The notes beneath the pieces were generated by a model. That model ran no database searches. It saw only the letters and a list, made by a program, of their open reading frames with translations, and was not told the origin of the DNA. A stretch of DNA of 51,164 nucleotides from Diplocarpon mali (Eukaryota; Ascomycota; Leotiomycetes; Helotiales; Drepanopezizaceae). Location of the stretch: NCBI GenBank assembly GCA_024741835.1, contig JAENRP010000319.1, forward strand, positions 1 through 51,164, written 5' to 3'. Positions 44,968 to 51,164 of this stretch are shown one piece after another (position 1 is the stretch's first letter; each line of letters opens with the position of its first letter). The translations under genes and the position numbers were made by a program.

Positions 44968-46818
44968 TTCCGATGCCAGAGTCTTCTCTCTGGACCGGAT
45001 GCTGGGCGGAGGCGCTGGGGCGATGGTTGTGGTATTGTAGGATGTGATCATGAACTCGAAGGAATGTGCTACCAGCATAACCCGAGCCATAACGAGATGT
45101 AGCGTGGATGAGCCATGAAATGAAATTCCGAATGTCCTGGATTCCGCGTGCGGCGGCGTAGCATGTAACCAGATGTTGTGCCTGGGCCGAGGCAAAGCGT
45201 GAGTCGGGGCTCTGTAAGCGCCTACTCCATCTCACATATGCTCTGCCGCTCGTTACGATCCATCCGACGCTTTTCTGTCATGTCGCCCGTGCCGGATGTG
45301 CTTTTGCGTTCCTTGCCACCTGAGTCTGCGCTGCCCTGCCTCGTGTTATGTCTACCGTCACTCCACCTCTGAGGCTCTCTTGACACTATCGGACCGCGAA
45401 GCTACGACTTGGACGTCCCCTGCGAGTTATTTAATCTTATGTAACTAGGTACCGGGTATCGGCTGTCGGGTATCGGGCATCGGACTTGAGGTGTAATACT
45501 ACCCGCCATGCTGCGATGAATCGGTTCCTATGTCTTTTCGGGGGGGGGTGAGGATGAGTGTGACCTGGTAGGTGAGGATGACTATGGCCTCGTCAAAGAG
45601 AAGGTAAAGGTCATGGTTTTGCGCATCCCGAGGTGTGGTCAACCAACGGCTTTTTCGGATGGAAATAGTTCGGGGGGATTAGCATTTCGCAACGAATACT
45701 TTGGATTTGACAGCGTGAAGAGAAAAGGAGCCTTACCGAACAGCGGACGTGGAGAGGCCCGCAAGCCAGCAGTACCTTCGCGGCCGAGAGACGAGGAAGC
45801 TTTCTCGCCCAGATTTCAGCCACTGTTTCCGTCAAGCCAACGAGAACCCTCTGCTCAACCATGCCCGAGCCGAATGATGAGAGAATGGACGGAAAGAGAG
45901 AACTCTACTCGGCGCAGTAGCGTAAGATCTCCGACTAGAGAGCCGACGCCTCAGCTTGGAAGTCGAGCCATCGGGGCTTGGGATCTCGCTTAGATCATTG
46001 CTTGCTGTTTACTGTTTACATCTACATCGAGGCACCCCACACTCCACCCTCCTCTTGACCTCTTCAAACTCTTCACCCGCCTCCAACCCAATCCTGCTAC
46101 TCACAGAACACCAATGCCCACCTTTCTCCGCCGCCAGAGCCTCTGCTTTGAAGAGGACGTCTGAGGGACACGAACGATGAGTTTGAACCCGAACCCGGCT
46201 GGTATAGTATCAGCCAACTAACATCAGTCACCTGCCATTCTTCAACTAAACATCGCCTTGAACCGCTCACCTGCTCCCAAGCTGCCCCTGGAACTTATCT
46301 GGTTCTTGAATTATGCTTTCTCCATGACGGGTGTGTTATATCAGCAACTTTTAGCACACATACACACATGCAAACGTACTTATATGTACAAGTTCCTAAA
46401 CCCGGGAACAGAAATCTCAAATGATCCTTTCCCTTGCCTTGTGCTTATATTTCTTGGCCGCCAGCTAGCTGATATAATAGCCATGCTTCCATTTGAAAGC
46501 TCACGCCCAGCAACCCCCGCAGGAGCCCATCAGCGAAAGAGCCCAGGGCCCAGGCTAATGATCCCACGTAGGAGAACACGCGGAGGAAGCAGCAACCAGG
46601 CTCTACGACAGACGGAGGAGCAGTGACGAGCCCTCTTCTCTTGTCTGCAGGCGCGGTGTTGATCTCTCGCCTTCCCCTTACGCCCATCTTGGACTCCAAA
46701 ATGCTATAACATCATTCACTCATAGTCACAACATTGCCTCCTTGATCTAGTCACAGCATCGTCATCAGTATCGCTATACTACCATCACTACCACTACCAT
46801 CAGATCCCTTCAGAGATA
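44968..46818. other. Intergenic between two plus-strand genes
   Basis: About 1.85 kb. It has short, overlapping frames only, including a Ser/Arg/Pro-rich one at 45613-45993 that I cannot support as a gene. Small direct repeats with a GGGTATCGG core lie near 45455-45485, a G run at about 45541-45548, and an ATC/ACC-rich simple tract at about 46750-46803, just upstream of the next gene. Confidence 0.45.
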
Positions 46819-48618
46819 ATGAGCCCCTGCTGTCCTCAGCAGGGACGGACCATCCAAGACTGCGTGGACCGGGAACCGTCCCTGAATGCCCGCATCGACG
46901 ACTTGGTGGACAGAACCATCGAGCAGATCACAGACGCGATCCAGGCTATACAACCGTGCACCGAGGGCGAGTGTGAAATCAGAGATGCATGGGAGACTTC
47001 ACGCAGCCCCGAGCTGGTACCCACGCATGAGAGACCAGTCGTCAACGCGCGGATGAAGCGACTGTACCGGGCCGCGGCGGATGGCTGCATGGGCGACCTG
47101 GCCAACGCGATATACGAAATGAATGCGGAGGATCTGGCGCGTTTCCGGGCTGGGGAGATCCCGATTCACCTCGCAAAGAAAAGTAGGTGTATCTCTCTCC
47201 CTTGGCTAGGCCCAGCGGCGCTGATTTAATCTGAGACAGGCTCCAGAGCTTCTTGCGGCTCGAGGAAGACCGGAAACATAATCGTCTGATGGAGAAGCTC
47301 CTCTACACAGCGCCCAGAAACATCCTCCTCTCGATCATCAAGAAGACGCTCGACTTCGAGATGCACGATGTGCCGGGTATCGAGCTAGAGCAGTTTCGCG
47401 TAGAGGAAACCCCGAGGACTTGCCTGGTCACGATCCAGTTCCGCGGGCGAAAAGGCAAGTTCCTCAATGGACTTGAGCTGAAGGCGTTGCGAACGTACAT
47501 CGTGAGGTATCTGACCGGTTGCTAGAAATCAGGTTTCTCCGTACTGACGTCACGGAAGGCTCATAGATATCATGAGGCAAGACCAAAGTCTGGACTTGGT
47601 GGGGTGGGAATCGGTCCTGAGATACCTGGACGCCCACGTCACCTCGCCAGAGGGCATGGAGCTTGACGACCTGGTGCGCCGCGAACAATCCTTTGCCTGG
47701 GTGGCACACAAGGTGAAAGGCAACGGGAATTTTGCCGACCACAAGTGGGGATCAGGCTTTCGGGAAGGGATCCCGCCAGTGTACTCGATGATGCTGAGTG
47801 GTCTGGAGTTCCTGGAAATCGAACCATCCATGGGTATGTTTCCGATCTTCCGCGTGTCGGGTGCAAAGGAGTTCCTGATCACGAATGATATCCTTACCTG
47901 GCTGGCGGATCCGCCTCCAGACCTCGAAATGCCGAATTTCGTTCCTCGTGACGTGGCGAAATTTGAAAAGTACAATATATCCGACGATACTAGCGTGTTG
48001 TTGCGAGACGAGTTCCAGAAGAACAAGACCTCCATTCTGCGCCAGACAATCTGGACCGCGAACTACCACAAGACGTACATGGTCTCTTTAGCCAACGAGC
48101 TGGTATGTAAGCTCAATCGGGATGACAAGAGCGCCACGGGTGAGGTGATCGATTCGGCTCGGGCGACCATCCGCCTCATATACTCTATGGAGGCAAGGAT
48201 GATGCGGCTCCTGAACACATTCAGCTACGCCATGGGCTGCATTGATGGATCCGCGGCAGAGAATCGGTATATCCTCGATCGCAAGGAAGAGTTGTACAGC
48301 TACATAGACCGACTGGCCGAGGTCCGCAGCTGGTTCAAAACTATGGCCGTCAAGTTCCGCCAAGGCCTAGGCCTACCAAAAAGAAAAAGGCCCAAGAAGC
48401 CCAAGGCGAGGCAGTCCAGGCGGAGCAGGAGGGAAGAATGCCACAAGTGCTTCGCGGCCATCGTGTTGGACATCCAGGCCCCGCCGGATGGTTGGAGCGA
48501 GATGGTCGCCCGTCTCTTGCCGCCTGGGCCGTGCGGGAGGGAGAGGCAGAAGAGTGAGAGGCTGAAGGCGAGTTTATCGAAGAAGATGAAGACGGAGAAG
48601 ACGGAGAATGCTAGGTAG
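46819..48618 (+). CDS. Unrecognised 564-residue protein, probably nuclear
   Basis: Three exons (46819-47186, 47240-47506, 47559-48618) with introns of 53 and 52 bp, both phase 2, join into a clean 564-codon frame. The start follows a pyrimidine/A-rich leader. The N-terminus has four Cys within 50 residues (CC near 4-5, C15, C47, C52) and a helical region. The middle is mixed alpha/beta with many Trp and Arg. Near 484-506 there is a dense basic run (PKRKRPKKPKARQSRRSRR) typical of nuclear localisation, followed by CHKC. The tail is Lys/Glu-rich. No transmembrane segment or signal peptide. I recognise no domain, and it may be lineage-restricted. Intron 1 uses a GTGTAT donor, less common than GTAAGT, so that junction is the least certain. 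Confidence 0.7.
47187..47239 (+). other. Intron 1 of the 564-residue gene
   Basis: 53 bp, GTGTAT ... GAGACAG. A GTAGGT donor four bases upstream has a better consensus but would put exon 2 out of frame. Confidence 0.65.
47507..47558 (+). other. Intron 2 of the 564-residue gene
   Basis: 52 bp, GTATCT ... ACTGACGTCACGGAAG, with a good CTGAC branch point. It contains an in-frame stop (47523-47525), so splicing is required. Confidence 0.8.
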
Positions 48619-49251
48619 GATGGCTCTGGCTGTAGAGTGGCGTTGGAGCGCGCGTGAGCGTGGCGTGTGAGCGTAGTATGGCGTGAGCGATGTATAAATA
48701 ACTTTGACTTGTGAGGTCCAGCAATGTCAAGTCTTCCTCGTTATACAAGCGTGCCGAATGGTATGTTCAGAGTGCTGTTAGTATGCCGAGTCTGCTTGCG
48801 GGAGTTGCGAAAGTAGAGTTGATATAAGGGTTGTTTACTTGGATATTCATAGGCGGCGGTATACCGGGTGTCAAACCATTTCCGCCGCTAGACCGTGGAT
48901 TCTTCTTCTCGGCCATCTCAAACTCTACTGTTTGGGAAAATCCCGGCCGAGACTTGCGCACATGGAACGCGGCCGGGGACCAGTCGGCATCGGAATGATG
49001 CAAAATATCCGTTCATTAGCTACCATCGATGCAAAGTACAGGGTGCATATTCCTCCCTCACGCATTTCAAGTAGCCCAGCGACCCGTCTTCGAAACCCCT
49101 CTTGGCCAATATCAGCAGCACATCGTAAAACGCGCAGATGTGGCAATCCAAACCGTCAAGGGGCAGGCAGCATCGCCGTTCATGCTTCGGCCCCGTGGCG
49201 ACTGACTCTAGTGCCCGTTCTGCAGTAGCCGTAACCTGGCCCAGGAACAAT
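48619..49251. other. Intergenic between convergent genes, with one small ORF
   Basis: Both flanking genes end here. A minus-strand frame of 49 codons (48916-48767) starts MAEKKNPRSSGG and contains a GTAAAC donor-like site after MNIQ and a CTAAC branch-like site downstream. It could be the first exon of a small gene, but its next exon is not evident. Confidence 0.4.
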
Positions 49252-50570
49252 CTAGTTGTCGTCCAAGAGAGGGGCACGTTCTTGGTCGGCAGGAACGACG
49301 GACTGGTCGTGGCGGAGACTGAATTCCTTACCAAAGATACCCGGGATGGCAATCACGAGGGTAGCGAGGAAGAGGGTGGCCATGATGGTGAAGGCGAAGA
49401 TCCATTGAAAGGCGATGGTCCTGGTGAAGAACTGGCCGACGCCCAGAGCGGCTGTGAGGTAGCTGAGAGCGAAGCCCATCGTGTAGTCCTATTCTCATCA
49501 GAGGGGACGATACTCCTGCTGGGTTGGACGTACCTTGAAGATCACCAAGAAGAACAGTCCGTAGACCAAGATACCCCAGATCGCAATGTTGGCCAGGATG
49601 CGAGCTGGCAAGGTGTGGGCGTTGACAGCAATAGCCCCATTCCAGTACAGGGCAACGAACGTCCAAGCCAGCGGTCCCGAGACCGCCGGGATGTGGATAG
49701 CGCGAGCGTAGGTGTTGTGGCGGAAATAGAGCGAGGACAGGTTGGCGAAGTTGATGATCAGGATGACCTCGGACCAGACGAAGTGGCCGCGGACAAACAA
49801 CATGATCCAGGCGAATTGCAAGAGGTTGTTGAAGATGAAGTGGGATCCGACGCCCGCCGCCGCCTGGACATGGTCACCGTTCCTGGAGAAGAGGTGCCAC
49901 ATGTATGCGATCTGGGAGAGGAAGAGGGCGAGCCTGAGCCGCTCGTCAGCTGGGTGTTCAGGGAGGTCCGGCGAGCCACGTACCAGTACAAGGAGCCCAT
50001 CAGGGCGTTAAGAGCAAAGGGGGTGGGGAAGGCGTTGTTCTGACCCCAGATGGTGTTGCGCCAGTACTTGACATCGTCGTTGGGCTGGGCGAAGGTGTAG
50101 TTGATGCTGGTGACGACGACGAGGAGCCAGGAGACGATGGTGAGGACTTGGTAGGTCCAGACGGCCCGGATGGTTTGGGATTCGCGTCTGGCGAAAGGGT
50201 TTGCTGTGGAGGCTGTTAGGGGAGTTTTAAGAGGGGAAGAGGAAGAGGAAGAAAGGTGCACGGGTGGTGAGGGGCTGGAAGGGTAGATGATTGGATACCG
50301 GGGAGAGTTGATGTGATAGTAATGGCAATGGATAACAGAGCCGAGTAGAGACTCTGATATCCAAAGCGCTGACCAAGACAGCAGAATACCCGACGAAGCG
50401 GGAACGGAGAGGGGGGAGAAAGGGGGGAGAAAGGGAGGAGAAAGGGGGGGGAAAGGGGGTAGAGAAGGGGGAGAGAAGGGGGAAAATAAGACGAGAGGAA
50501 AAAAAAGAGAAGAAATAAGCAAAGCGCCAAACAAGTCAACCTTGTACTCACCTTGAGAAAAGCTCGGCAT
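49252..50570 (-). CDS. DUF1774-family multi-pass membrane protein
   Basis: Fungal integral membrane protein of unknown function (DUF1774 family, recognised by overall sequence and layout). Four exons: 50570-50552 (only 19 bp, MPSFSQ), 50203-49984, 49933-49534 and 49488-49252, total 291 residues. Introns are 348, 50 and 45 bp with phases 1, 2 and 0. After a short polar front (ANPFARRES) there are about seven hydrophobic segments, with polar conserved pieces such as HLFSRNGD, SLYFRHNTYAR, HIPAVSGPLAW and KDYTMGF between them. The C-terminus is hydrophilic and ends ERAPLLDDN, an acidic dileucine-type tail that could direct vacuolar or endosomal sorting (inference). The upstream exon is needed because exon 2 has no early Met. 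The long CT-rich first intron is unusual here. Confidence 0.85.
49489..49533 (-). other. DUF1774 gene intron 3
   Basis: 45 bp with donor GTACGT and acceptor AATAG, the shortest intron in the window. It joins FLVIFK to DYTMGF in phase 0; an in-frame stop inside makes splicing necessary. Confidence 0.8.
49934..49983 (-). other. DUF1774 gene intron 2
   Basis: 50 bp with donor GTACGT, a GCTGACG branch-like site and acceptor GCTCAG. Phase 2. It joins SLYW to LALFLSQIAYMW. Confidence 0.8.
50204..50551 (-). other. DUF1774 gene intron 1, long and CT-rich
   Basis: 348 bp against 45-60 bp for the other introns in the window. Donor GTGAGT; branch CCTAACA and acceptor CCACAG. The middle (about 50407-50515) is nearly pure polypyrimidine on the transcribed sense. 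It might hold an undetected small exon. Confidence 0.65.
50407..50515. repeat. Polypurine/polypyrimidine tract
   Basis: Imperfect repeats of GGGGGGAGAAA over about 110 bp, inside the first intron of the DUF1774 gene. Confidence 0.85.
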
Positions 50571-51164
50571 CCTGACGATCACTGCCCGTTGCCGATAGAC
50601 GTAGCTCTCGCGCCGTGCGGAGAAGCGGTGGGCGACGCTGGTATGTGATCCGTCCCCGGCCGAGCGGCGACGTGCTGCTGTGGATGATGGGATGCGATGC
50701 GATGCGATGCGTCCCGGTTTGGATCGAGGTTGGTGTGTGATGTGTAGTGTGTGGTGTTGTGAGTTGCGGGTCTGGAGGCGTGCGGAGGGGAGGGGAGAGG
50801 AGAGGAAGAGGAAGAGAGGTCAGCGATGCTGGACGAAGTTTGCGGTACGGGTCAGGTGAGATGAGGTTGAGATGAGGTGAGGTGTGGTTTTGAGGGGTGC
50901 TTTCGAGGGGTCTTTCGAGGGGTCTTTTGAGGAGTCTTTCGAGGTGAGGTGACGAGAAGAGAGAAGAAGAAGCAGAGGAGGAAGAAGAAGAAGAAGAAGA
51001 AGAAGAAGAAGAAGAAGAAGAGGGGATAGAAGAATGGAGTGGCACGGGATGGGAAGATGTGTAGATGTGAGAGTCAGCCTGGTCGTGCCTCTTGCCTCGC
51101 CGTCGCGCGGTGACGTAGGGACCGGCTCCTGCTGTGATTGGCCGACACCCGCTGCAGCTGCAGG
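50571..51164. other. Upstream region of the DUF1774 gene, simple repeats
   Basis: Contains the promoter and 5' UTR of the minus-strand DUF1774 gene. A (GATGC)n run is at about 50690-50710, a GAGGGGT-type direct repeat at about 50890-50945, and a (GAA)n run at 50981-51020. No further gene is seen. Confidence 0.5.
50981..51020. repeat. (GAA)n microsatellite
   Basis: About thirteen GAA units. It makes a poly-Ser frame on the minus strand that should not be called a gene. Confidence 0.95.

Noticed and set aside
50548..51045. Minus-strand ORF with a long poly-Ser run
   Set aside because: It is the translation of the (GAA)n microsatellite and other simple repeats upstream of the DUF1774 gene; no protein-like remainder.

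Overview
This window comes from the nuclear genome of a filamentous ascomycete (Pezizomycotina). The signs are short introns of about 45-60 bp with GT(A/G) donors and CTAAC/CTGAC-like branch points, orthologues of fungal genes (HOS3, HST3/HST4, AFG1, a DUF1774 membrane protein), and repeats showing the C-to-T/G-to-A decay of repeat-induced point mutation (RIP). The sequence does not let me name a genus.

Region 1 (1 to about 14,200) is an AT-rich, gene-free block of nested LTR retrotransposons. A 7,564-bp Ty3/Gypsy chromovirus-type element (B, 2669-10232, 307-bp LTRs, 5-bp GATTC target duplication) sits inside the integrase of an older copy of the same family (A, 114-12869). A itself interrupts a Copia-like gag relic on the minus strand. 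At its left end A was hit by another element, of which only an LTR tail (1-113) is visible. All coding parts are riddled with TAA/TAG stops. Both copies carry a cysteine-rich antisense reading frame between the chromodomain and the 3' LTR.

Region 2 (about 14,200 to 31,300) is normal-composition gene space: a HOS3-type histone deacetylase, the queuine tRNA-ribosyltransferase catalytic subunit, an AFG1-family mitochondrial AAA ATPase, a small atypical protein kinase, and a likely 42-residue microprotein whose start codon is split by an intron. Intergenic stretches are long and low in complexity, with possible gene relics.

Region 3 (about 32,300 to 41,400) is a graveyard of protein-coding relics: an MFS sugar transporter, a GH95 alpha-L-fucosidase, a GH1 beta-glucosidase piece joined tail-to-tail to the GH95, a flavin-dependent monooxygenase with an NTF2-like front, and unrecognised ORF fragments. 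They are broken by stops and frameshifts but keep fairly normal base composition, which suggests loss of an accessory carbohydrate-use locus rather than heavy RIP.

Region 4 (about 42,300 to 51,164) holds intact genes again: a HST3/HST4-family sirtuin, an unrecognised three-exon 564-residue protein with a strongly basic nuclear-localisation-like stretch, and a four-exon DUF1774 membrane protein with a tiny first exon. Two unrelated histone deacetylases (a zinc-dependent HOS3 and an NAD-dependent HST3/4) therefore lie within one 28-kb interval. Exon coordinates were derived by hand from frame, splice signals and family continuity, with no transcript data.
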